NCBI GenBank assembly: GCA_963576475.1
Contig: OY754972.1
Coordinates: 14,863,572-14,927,571 of the forward strand
Direction of reading: 5' to 3'
Source: Molanna angustata
Lineage: Eukaryota; Arthropoda; Insecta; Trichoptera; Molannidae
DNA: 64,000 nucleotides
The first letter of the stretch is position 1. Every line of letters starts with the position of its first letter. The position numbers and the translations under genes are program-made. The notes under the pieces are model-generated. The model did not search any database and had not been told where the DNA came from. It saw nothing but the letters and a program-made list of their open reading frames with translations. Below, one piece after another: positions 55,421-64,000 of the stretch.

Positions 55421-57049
55421 AATATATATTGATCAGGAGGCAAATATGCTCTTAATGAAAATGTGCTCAAACATCAGACCTACTTCTAAAAGTATTTTGT
55501 AAATACATAAACAAATGGAGCAACTGATCATTAATTCTATATTATAGAATTACTTAAAAAAATAATTATGAACACAATTTTTTAACTTTATTCCACTAAT
55601 GTAAAGTGTTGACCACTGACGCGTTTCGCTCAAAGAGCATCTACTGAATGGTACTTTAAAATAAGTGGACCATTTATTTATATACATAAAATCATTGCTA
55701 GCAGTCCTTTTTTTTTTACTAAATATTATACATAAAAATATGAGATTATTTATAAAAATTGTCAGTACAAATATAAAAACATGAAACAAAGTAATATAAA
55801 AACATGAATTTAAGTAATTTTATAATATTGATACTGGAATTCCATCACGTATTAGCAGTCGAGAAATTAGAGATAATTAATTCAATAATAAAAGAAAATA
55901 ATTCACTCAAACGTGTTTTATTTCTCCGTTATGAAAACTGTAAATTTCTGTATGCCTTTAAATGAGATTTTTAAAAACAATACTAGTTTCAGAAGAGCAA
56001 TCTTCTCATCCAAAAACGTATTCTAGTACTCAATATATATATTTTTATTTTCCTTTTTAGAAAGTTCTTTTATTTTTTTAGAGTTGTTTTTAGCTCGGGG
56101 AGTAGGTACTATAATAACATGTCACTCAAATAAACACCACAAAAAACTTTCTCTTTTTTCAAAATCCTTCTTTTCAGTCTTTAGAAAAAAATCACATTTT
56201 TTGTATAAAATAGGTAGGTACAAGGTTTTGTGAAAATCCATGCCGTATTTTAAATTTTATTTCTGTTATGTCAATGTTTTTATCTCTAAAATTTATCAAA
56301 TTATCAGAGTGTCAAGAGATATTTTTGGAAACATTTTAATATCATCGTGTCGACTACGATTTTCGCTGTCACATTCGTGGATTTGTGTCGATAATAACAT
56401 CGATCTTATCGTGCTTACAAAACATCCCGTTAATCACTTCGTGATTGAAAAAAAGAGATTTATATAATAATTCCATCAAGTACCTACTTCTGAATTATAA
56501 AAATTATTTTGATAACTGCGAACCATATACAAGCCGATATTGGGAGCAAGTCTTCGAGATCAATAAATTAAACAGCAAACTAAAATTTCTGATATAATGG
56601 AACCAAAATCTAAATTTAAATGACTTAAGTATGGGCATGTAGTCAGAGGGGAAGATACTATAAGGACTTGAACAATCTGTCAAAGGGATGCCTGATGAAA
56701 TACCAAAATAGCTGAAAAGTATGGATGCAAAAAGGACAAGAAAGAGACGAGTAAGTAAGACAGAGATGAAATGGAAGAATATCCGTTAGAAGGGAGAAGA
56801 TGTCTAAAGAAATAGATATTTCATATATTTAAGTAATCTTTTTATTCATTATTATTGATAATCAACAAACATGAATATAAATTATCGAATATGAACAATG
56901 TTATATATATAACGACTGGGTTGTGGCTAACCACGGAATCACGATGGACTCGCACCAATGTCGCCAAAGTCGCTCTTTGAAATAGTAGGGTGAATGTCAC
57001 TCCGCTGTCAAGTGGCGTTTTTTTTTTGGCGGGTATTATGAATTTTCAA
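55421..57049. other. AT-rich intergenic sequence
   Basis: No gene recognised. 56915-57010 has 'gactgggttgtggctaacca' and 'gacattcaccctac'-like words of a less AT-rich, unidentified segment. Frames of 75-79 codons show no motif. A Penelope-type motif inside (55618-55646) is listed separately. Confidence 0.35.
55618..55646 (-). ncRNA. Penelope-type terminal motif, hammerhead-like remnant
   Basis: The minus strand reads AGTAGAT, hairpin GCTC-TTT-GAGC, then GAAACGCGTC. The hairpin, GAAA and CGCGTC match 49647-49675, but the CUGANGA box is degraded. It is followed by 'agtggtcaacactttac' and AATAAA. Confidence 0.35.
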
Positions 57050-57575
57050 ATAGTCGGCATAAGAAAAATTTCAGCAATTTCATGAAATGAGTTGGTTAAA
57101 TTATTTTTGATTTTAATATTTTATAATGGACACTTGCTAATTCTTCAATGCCATTTTATGAAAGTGGTGTGCCTTTTTAGCAATTTGAAACTAATAATAT
57201 TAAATTTTGAGTTTCCTGAGCTTGGGGTCACTTTGAAATATTTGACTGTTAAAAAAATGAGAAGCACAGGTCAGATATCCTTCAAAATCTAACGGAGTCT
57301 AAGCGAGTACTAGATAAACAAATTTTCAAAATTTAAAAAGAATCAAATGAGGACATTAATCTAAAATCTATTAAGTAGAAAAAACACGCAATTCATAACA
57401 CATAGCACGTAATACACTGCATACACATACTTTGTGATGAAATTTTCAGAATACAATCTCAGCATGATACTAATTGATAATCTGCAATAAAAAAATAGTT
57501 TTAAAAATTGCGAATTCATAACTCCCCACTACATTATATCCCTTTGGGGTAGTGAGGAGTAAAAGCCATAATAAC
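57050..57575 (+). repeat. R3 interspersed repeat, longest copy
   Basis: Blocks in order: 'atttcatgaaatgagttggt', 'gccattttatgaaagtggtg', 'tgcctttttagcaatttgaa', 'gagcttggggtcactttgaa', 'tctaagcgagtactagata', 'cacagcac/aacacatagca'-type words, 'gtgatgaaattttcagaata', 'aaaaattgcgaattcataac'. It ends in the hairpin 'ctccccactac' / 'gtagtgaggag' at about 57522-57562. It has no protein, and its end hairpin resembles those of rolling-circle elements. Confidence 0.75.
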
Positions 57576-58304
57576 GTTCTAACCGTATTAAATTTTAGGT
57601 AGGTACTATCGATTTCCGAGCTGACCTCTTTCTTCTCGGGATAATTTACAATGTTCTATTTAATATTTCAAAGCTTTGATAACTACTGAGTTATAATTTA
57701 TAGAATTCCTAAAACATCAATAATTGACTGCTCAATATAAATATATCTTATTGTTATACAGTTCAATATTACGAAAACTGATTACTTTTTACAAAATAAT
57801 ATTATAATTGTTATTTGGAGAGAAGAAAACATCATCGAATATTGATTTAGGTATATAGACTCAATGTGATTTCGGTTCTTGAAATGAGTCAAATTGACAG
57901 AATTCAGTTGAAATTCGTGTTGAGGGGTTGTATCTAGACACATTTTGCGGAAAAGGAAATTTTCAAAGAAAGTATTTAATTGTTTTACTCGACTTCGGCC
58001 AAGAATCGTGGGTCAATTCCCGGTGGTCGGAATCTAAATAAATTTTCTCGAAGTTCATTTTTCTACCTTTTTTTGGCTTAAAATAAACTTTCTCAGTTGG
58101 ATTGTTTGAATAAATTGTGATACATTTATGCCACTAAGTTGTGCGCCCGTGGGTAAACAGCATACCGAAAATTCTGACTGATATGATCTTTGCTTTTTAT
58201 TTATCGATCATGTGGATTGTATTTATCTTAAAAAAAAATAGTTGGATGACTTAGTGCCGTTGGTTTGCTTTGGTTTATTTTTAGATTAGATATTTATAAT
58301 AATA
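57576..58304. other. AT-rich intergenic sequence
   Basis: Nothing recognised. Confidence 0.35.
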
Positions 58305-58490
58305 ATAATAATGAATACTTCCTTTCAGCCTGCGCAAGCGGCGAGTTTATTGCCGTATTGAAATTTCTTCCAACTAACCAGTGTCTAACTATTTCTTCTA
58401 ACTATTTATCGTTCGAATTCTACGCTGGCGTGTTGGGATCGATTTCCAGCACACAAAAAATGCATTATAAATTCTTGCGTATGTAGGCCG
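58305..58490 (-). mobile_element. SINE3, partial copy
   Basis: The minus strand ends 'ggaagaaatttcaatacggc', 'aataaactcgccgcttgcgc', 'aggctgaaaggaag', (TTA)n. Upstream 'cgccagcgtagaattcgaac' may be a remnant of the B-box region. Confidence 0.6.
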
Positions 58491-58539
58491 GAAATGGTAC
58501 ATGAAAAACAATATACCTATGTAATAATGATAATATACA

Positions 58540-58612
58540 CTTTCTTGCACCCTGCGCATGTGGCGAGATTATTGCTATTTGACAATTCCTTTTAACTTGT
58601 CAGTGAAATAAA
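58540..58612 (-). mobile_element. SINE3 3' fragment
   Basis: Tail only: 'aataatctcgccacatgcgc' and 'agggtgcaagaaagtg' on the minus strand. Confidence 0.55.
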
Positions 58613-58675
58613 CATTATAATTATCATTATGAATGCAATGTTTAAGAAACAATGAAACACATATTATAGTTAACT

Positions 58676-58744
58676 AGCGGACCCGACAGACGTTGTCCTG
58701 CACCTCAAGGTTGGCATGCCTGTTAAAATATAAACATAAAAATG
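58676..58744 (+). repeat. Left end of the CTAGCGGACCC repeat
   Basis: CTAGCGGACCCGACAGACGT then 'tgtcctgcacc'. It is truncated within 65 bp, where R4 begins. Confidence 0.6.
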
Positions 58745-58872
58745 CCACACGCTATCACGGCAAATCCCACAGCGACAGATGTGCAAGTGTGGATTACCTT
58801 ATAAAAGCAAGCACGACACATGCGTGTATACCCGCATATCAGACTTGTCTCACCTAAAAAAGGCAACATTCA
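58745..58872 (+). repeat. R4 interspersed repeat
   Basis: 'ctatcacggcaaatcccaca', 'gcgacagatgtgcaagtg', 'ttataaaagcaagcac', 'gtgtatacccgcatat', 'gtctcacctaaaaaaggcaa'. The segment from 'aatgtgg' to 'aacca' is deleted. Confidence 0.65.
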
Positions 58873-58930
58873 GACAGTGGGAGCGTTGAGAAAAACATTA
58901 AGTTTTAATGACATAACCAACATTGCATAA

Positions 58931-59091
58931 AATTATGGCATAGCCATTTCAAAAGTGCTACTATAGTTCCCATTCATAAGTCCGGAGATAAGAAAAATCT
59001 ATCAAATTATAGGCCAATTTCACTGCTAAATATTTTAACTAAAGTTTTAGAAAATCTAGTGAAAATCCAACTTGTGGAATATTTTGATAAG
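58931..59091 (+). pseudogene. CR1-like reverse transcriptase, 5' part before the Helentron array
   Basis: The plus strand reads KSATIVPIHKSGDKKNLSNY, RPISLLNILTKVLENLVKIQ and LVEYFDK. The PIxKxGDxxxxxNYRPISLL motif and the KxxE helix are the first palm/finger blocks of a non-LTR reverse transcriptase. It stops abruptly at 59092, where Helentron copy A begins. The same ORF resumes at 63400. Between LVEYFDK and ENIGI, relatives have about 60 residues including the QxGFR block and motif A (xxDxxKAFD); none of that is in the spacers of the array, so it is lost. The start of the ORF is not visible. Confidence 0.85.
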
Positions 59092-59092
59092 A

Positions 59093-60123
59093 CTAGTTGC
59101 ATGTAACACATGAGATCCAACTGTCGATAGCGATAGTATGTATAGTTGAAGAATATGTACCAAACTATAAACCCATAAATACAAATTATTTATTATTTTA
59201 TGATATTTAGTTTTCTATACAACACATGTACCTAGGTAGTCAAGATAGGATAGTATGGAGGTCATTCTTTTTTTCCTACCCGGAATATGAAAACAGCATG
59301 ATGGTATATGTATATTGTATGTTTAGAGATGAAGTATCAAACTATTAAGTCTTCTTTGATATTGTGTATAGGTGACTGCCATACAAATTGTATGAAGCGA
59401 TGTCGTCACTAAATTCAATTTTTATAAAAATTGTTAAAAAAAATTTGAGATGTACTGCTACAATGTTAATATTTTTTATATAAAATTAAATTATCTAGTT
59501 GGGGTGTTTCGGCTTTTTTCGATATTTTAAAAAAAAATGGAAATATAGGCAGTTAAACTCATAAATTTATCATAAAAAAAATACTTTTCTTAATAAAAAA
59601 TGTTTAAGAAACCCTGGAATTTTTTTGAAAAAACTGATTTGAGATTTTGTATTTGTCTATGTTTGTACCAATTTTCAGCGTTCTAGCTTTTATGGTTTCT
59701 GAGATATAGGGAAAAATAAAATAAAAATTCAAAAGTTGATAACCCCTGACTGAAACAATAATTCAAAATTCCGAGTATAAAAGTTTTGTAGGCCTGTAAC
59801 TGTTTATATATTCTGAAATTTTAGGCTCTGTAAATTGAGCGGATCAAAAGTTATAAGGGGGGGACGGACACACACACACACAGACATACACACACACATC
59901 AGACACACACACACAGACACACGAAATGTTCTACTCCGAATTCTGAGTAAATCCGTGTATGGAACATATATGCTGCGAAGCCTCTAAGTTGGTGTTTTTT
60001 GACTTCAAAGTTGGAAAAGCCGTGAAAAAAGTACACCTCTCCATACAATTCTCGCGTATTCTGGCTTGATACATTGTCGATATGTTAAGAGAACAAAGTT
60101 CTCCTGAACAAATCGACAGTTGG
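59093..60123 (-). mobile_element. Helentron-like element, array copy A
   Basis: 1031 bp, in A-flanks (59092 and 60124). The low-coordinate end is CTAGTTG, hairpin CATGT-aac-ACATG and CCAACTGTCGAT. The (CA)n tract is at about 59868-59925. The high-coordinate end is AATCGACAGTTGG. On the element's strand: T, CCAACTGTCGAT ... CTAG, T. The interior encodes nothing; its sequence is nearly the same as B-D, but its (CA)n tract has a different layout. Confidence 0.85.
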
Positions 60124-60140
60124 AATAAAATTTTATCTGA

Positions 60141-61181
60141 CTAGTTGCATGTAACACATGAGATCCAACTGTCGATAGCGATAGTATGTATAGTTGAAGA
60201 ATATGTACCAAACTATAAACCCATAGATACAAATTATTGAATATTTTCAGATATTTTGTTTTCTATACAACATATGTAGGTATGTATGTCAAGATAGGAT
60301 AGTATGGAGGAAGATCCTTTTTCCTACCCAGAATATGCAAATTGCATGATGGTATGTATGTATGTTTGGAGATGAAGTAACAAACTATTAAGTCTTCTTA
60401 CATATTGTGTATAGGCGACTGCCATACAAAATGTATGAAGCGATGTCGTCACTAAATTCAATTTTTAAAAAAATTGTTAAAAAAAAATTGAGATCTTCTA
60501 CTACAATGTTAATATTTTTTATAGAAAATTAAATTTTCTAGTTGGGGTGTTTCGGCTTTTTTCGATAACTGTAAAAGTTTTGGAAATATAGGCAGTTAAA
60601 CTCATAAATTTATCATAAAAAAAATATTTTTCTTAATAAAAAATGTTTGAGAAACCCTGGAATTTTTTTGAAAAAACTTATTTGAGATTTTGTATTTGTC
60701 TATGTTTATACCAATTTTCAGCGTTCTAGCGTTTATGGTTTCTGAGATATATGGAAAAATAAAATAAAAATTCAAAAGTTGATAACCCCTGACTCAAACA
60801 AAAATTCACAATTCCGAGTATAAAAGTTTTGTAGGCCTGTAACTGTTTATATATTCTGAAATTTAAGGCTCTGTAAATTGAGCGGATCAAAAGTTATAAG
60901 GGGGGGACGGACACACAGACACACAGACACACACACACACACACAGACACACACACAGACACACACACACACAGACACACGAAATGTTCTACTCCGAATT
61001 CTGAGTAAATCCGTGTATGGAACATATATGCTGCGAAGCCTCTAAGTTGGTGTTTTTTGACTTCAAAGTTGGAAAAGCCGTGAAAAAAGTAGACCTCTCC
61101 ATACAATTCTCGCGTATTCTGGCTTGATACATTGTCGATATGTTAAGAGAACAAAGTTCTCCTGAACAAATCGACAGTTGG
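60141..61181 (-). mobile_element. Helentron-like element, array copy B
   Basis: 1041 bp in A-flanks (60140, 61182), separated from A by only 17 bp. (CA)n with CAGA interruptions at about 60909-60978. It shares 'cccagaatatgcaaa' and 'ggaagatcctttttcc' with copy C but not A or D, so B and C are the closest pair. The short Cys/Val-rich minus frames over the tract are not genes. Confidence 0.88.
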
Positions 61182-61252
61182 AAAAGTATCACAAGCGAGA
61201 TAATCATGTATTGTAAAAAATCTTTGAATCAAATCTAACATATTTGATATAA

Positions 61253-62040
61253 CTAGTTGCATGTAACACATGAGATCCAACTGTCGATAGCGATAGTATG
61301 TATAGTTGAAGAATATGTACCAAACTATAAACCCATAGATACAAATTATTGAATATTTTCAGATATTTTGTTTTCTATACAACATATGTAGGTATGTATG
61401 TCAAGATAGGATAGTATGGAGGAAGATCCTTTTTCCTACCCAGAATATGCAAATAGCATGATGGTATGTATGTATGTTTGGAGATGAAGTATCAAACTAT
61501 TAAGTCTTCTTACATATTGTGTATAGGCGACTGCCATACAAAATGTATGAAGCGATGTCGTCACTAATTTCAATTTTTAAACAATTGTTAAAAAAAAATT
61601 GAGATCTTCTACTACAATGTTAATATTTTTTATAGAAAATTAAATTATCTAGTTGGGGTGTTTCGGCTTTTTTCGATAATTGTAAAAGTTTTGGAAATAT
61701 AGGCAGTTAAACTCATAAATTTATCATAAAAAAAATATTTTTCTTAATAAAAAATGTTTGAGAAACCCTGGAATTTTTTTGAAAAAACTAATTTGAGATT
61801 TTGTATTTGTCTATCTTTGTACCAATTTTCAGCGTTCTACCGTTTATGGTTTCTGAGATATATGGAAAAATAAATTAAAAATTCAAAAGTTGATAACCCC
61901 TGACTGAAACAAAAATTCAAAATTCCGAGTATAAAAGTTTTGTAGGCCTGTAACTGTTTATACATTCTGAAATTTTAGGCTCTGTAAATTGAGCGGATCA
62001 AAAGTTATAAGGGGGGGACGGACACACACACAGACACACA

Positions 62041-62077
<37 letters not shown>

Positions 62078-62280
62078 ACGAAATGTTCTACTCCGAATTC
62101 TGAGTAAATCCGTGTATGGAACATATATGCTGCGAAGCCTCTAAGTTGGTGTTTTTTGACTTCAAAGTTGGAAAAGCCGTGAAAAAAGTAGACCTCTCCA
62201 TACAATTCTCGCGTATTCTGGCTTGATACATTGTCGATATGTTAAGAGAACAAAGTTCTCCTGAACAAATCGACAGTTGG
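61253..62280 (-). mobile_element. Helentron-like element, array copy C
   Basis: 1028 bp in A-flanks (61252, 62281); the spacer from B is 71 bp. The (CA)n tract at about 62019-62078 is longer and less interrupted than in B. Termini are identical to A, B and D over the inverted repeats and the 3' hairpin. Confidence 0.88.
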
Positions 62281-62389
62281 ATTAAGTAAATTTTGACTGA
62301 CGAGTTGTAAGAAATTGCCTTATTACAATAAACTCGCCATTGTACACATTATTGCACATAAATTTAAATGAAATAATTAAGTGTTATAA

Positions 62390-63398
62390 CTAGTTGCATG
62401 TAACACATGAGATCCAACTGTCGATAGCGATAGTATGTATAGTTGAAGAATAAGAATCAAACTATAAACCCATAAATCCAAATTATTGAAAATTTTAACA
62501 CATGTTGGTATGTTTGTCAAGATAGGACAGTATGGAGTTCAGTCCTGTTTTCCTACCCGGAATATGAAAACAGCATGATGGTTCTGTATGTATGTTTGGA
62601 GATTAAGTACCTATCAAACTATTAAGTCTTCTTACATGTGTATAGGCGACTGCCCTACAAATTGTATGAAGCGATGTCGTCACTAAATTCAATTTTTATA
62701 AAAATTGTTAAAAAAAATTTGAGATGTACTGCTACAATGTTAATATTTTTTATATAAAATTAAATTATCTAGTTGGGGTGTTTCGGCTTTTTTCGATATT
62801 TTAAAAATAAATGGAAATATAGGCAGTTAAACTCATAAATTTATCATAAAAAAAATATTTTTCTTAATAAAAAATGTTTGAGAAACCCTGGAATTTTTTT
62901 GAAAAAACTAATTTGAGATTTTGTATTTGTCTATGTTTGTACCAATTTTCAGCGTTCTAGCGTTTATGGTTTCTGAGATATATGGAAAAATAAAATAAAA
63001 ATTCAAAAGTTGATAACCCCTGACTGAAACAAAAATTCAAAATTCCGAGTATAATTGTTTTGTAGGCCTGTAACTGTTTATATATTCTGAAATTTTAGGC
63101 TCTGTAAATTGAGCGGATCAAAAGTTATAAGGGGGGGACGGACACACACACACACAGAGACACAGACACACAGACACACACACACACACAGACACACGAA
63201 ATGTTCTACTCCGAATTCTGAGTAAATCCGTGTATGGAACATATATGCTGCGAAGCCTCTAAGTTGGTGTTTTTTGACTTCAAAGTTGGAAAAGCCGTGA
63301 AAAAAGTAGACCTCTCCATACAATTCTCGCGTATTCTGGCTTGATACATTGTCGATATGTTAAGAGAACAAAGTTCTCCTGAACAAATCGACAGTTGG
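62390..63398 (-). mobile_element. Helentron-like element, array copy D
   Basis: 1009 bp in A-flanks (62389, 63399). The 109-bp spacer from C contains 'aagaaattgcc' and 'acaataaactcgccatt', resembling a SINE3 tail piece. The left third has small deletions ('aacacatgttggtatg'). The (CA)n tract is at about 63141-63197. The interrupted LINE resumes immediately after it. Confidence 0.88.
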
Positions 63399-63399
63399 A

Positions 63400-64000
63400 A
63401 AAATAGAAAATATTGGCATAGTCAGCACTGAATACAACTGGTTCAAATCATACATTTCTGATCGCTCTCACTCAATTAATGTAGGTAACGCAACTAGTTT
63501 CAAAAGAAATATTTCTTATGGAGTTCCTCAAGGAAGTACTTTGGGTCCGGTTTTATTTTTATTATATATTAATTCCTTATGCCAACTGAATTTTCAGGAA
63601 AAATCTATTTGCTACACGGATGACACTGTTCTTATTTTTACTTCCGACTCATGGACAAATGTATACAAGACAGCTACTGACGGTATTAATAAAATAAAAC
63701 AATGGCTAGATGCAAACCTGCTTACATTAAATATTGACAAAACGCAATACATGACATTCAGTATAGATTCTAGACGGCAACCTAGCCAAGACAAAAATTT
63801 AATCATACATGACTGTACTCACGAGCAAAGTTGCTTTTGCAAACCACTGACAAGGACTCGTATAAATATTTGGGTATCTACATTGATCACAACTTAAGAT
63901 GCACAGAACAAATAAACACAGTTGCAGGTAAAATAAGAAGGCTTATTTATATTTTTAAAAACATTCGCAACATAATGGCTAAAAAAGACTTAAAAACAAT
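63400..64000 (+). pseudogene. CR1-like reverse transcriptase, 3' part (runs off the window)
   Basis: This continues the ORF interrupted at 59091: ENIGIVSTEYNWFKSYISDR, then ISYGVPQGSTLGPVLFLLYI (motif B), then CYTDDTVLIF (motif C, with Thr in the usual Ala/Val position), then GINKIKQWLDANLLTLNIDK (primer-grip region). A frameshift at about 63810-63855 is followed by SYKYLGIYIDHNLRCTEQIN and KIRRLIYIFKNIRNIMAKKD up to the window end. The GVPQGSxLGPxLFxLYIN and KYLGxxIDxxL strings are diagnostic of CR1/L2-like LINEs. Motif C aspartates are kept, but motif A is lost in the gap, so the enzyme could not work. Confidence 0.9.

Noticed and set aside
60894..63323. Minus-strand frames with Cys/Val runs at 60894-61106, 62005-62205 and 63078-63323
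   Set aside because: They arise from the (CA)n tract of the Helentron copies; they are repeated because the element is repeated and have no protein features.

Overview
This window is eukaryotic, very AT-rich and almost entirely non-coding. It looks like an insect genome, most likely a moth or butterfly. The signs are the density and mix of repeats: tRNA-headed SINEs, RTE-type and CR1-group LINE pieces, a mariner, and DINE-1-like rolling-circle elements, plus the frequent 'taggtacctac' words typical of Lepidoptera. The order is an inference from repeat style; no host gene was found to confirm it. Every recognisable coding stretch belongs to a transposable element, and all are broken.

Layout. 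1-10 kb: interspersed repeats (families here called R3 and R4), SINE pieces, a Helentron-like element (4119-5085), a hexanucleotide hairpin repeat (5149-5343) and an RTE-type LINE tail (9641-10085). 11-13.6 kb: the best LINE of the window, a minus-strand CR1-group reverse transcriptase (11257-12754, one frameshift), followed by a 33-bp satellite with an exact 165-bp higher-order period. 17-24 kb: a complete interspersed repeat (17099-17601), a hAT-like element with inverted ends (18135-18920), LINE 3' pieces and SINEs. 24-27.4 kb: two more Helentron copies, one carrying a nested 645-bp element with terminal inverted repeats. 28-38.5 kb: three large palindromes, hairpins and SINEs. 38.5-47.8 kb: a SINE-rich stretch with a mariner fragment beside a LINE C-terminus. 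49-58 kb: LINE 3' ends, an RTE fragment, a 340-bp (AAAT)n tract, R3 copies and two motifs like those at Penelope-type element ends. 58.9-64 kb: a CR1-like reverse transcriptase split by four tandem Helentron copies.

The most informative system is the roughly 1-kb Helentron-like family. It has at least seven copies or large pieces plus terminal fragments. Its parts are a 5'-terminal CCAACTGTCGAT, a variable internal GT/CA tract, the inverted partner of that terminus near the 3' end, a small 3' hairpin and a CTAG end. Every terminus whose boundary could be placed is flanked by T on the element's sense strand, fitting the T-T insertion of Helentrons. Four copies sit head to tail in a LINE, and about 60 codons of that LINE, including its first catalytic aspartate motif, are missing at the array.

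Limits: all family assignments come from motifs read by eye. Boundaries of diverged repeats are approximate, and family names R3, R4, SINE1-3 are local labels.
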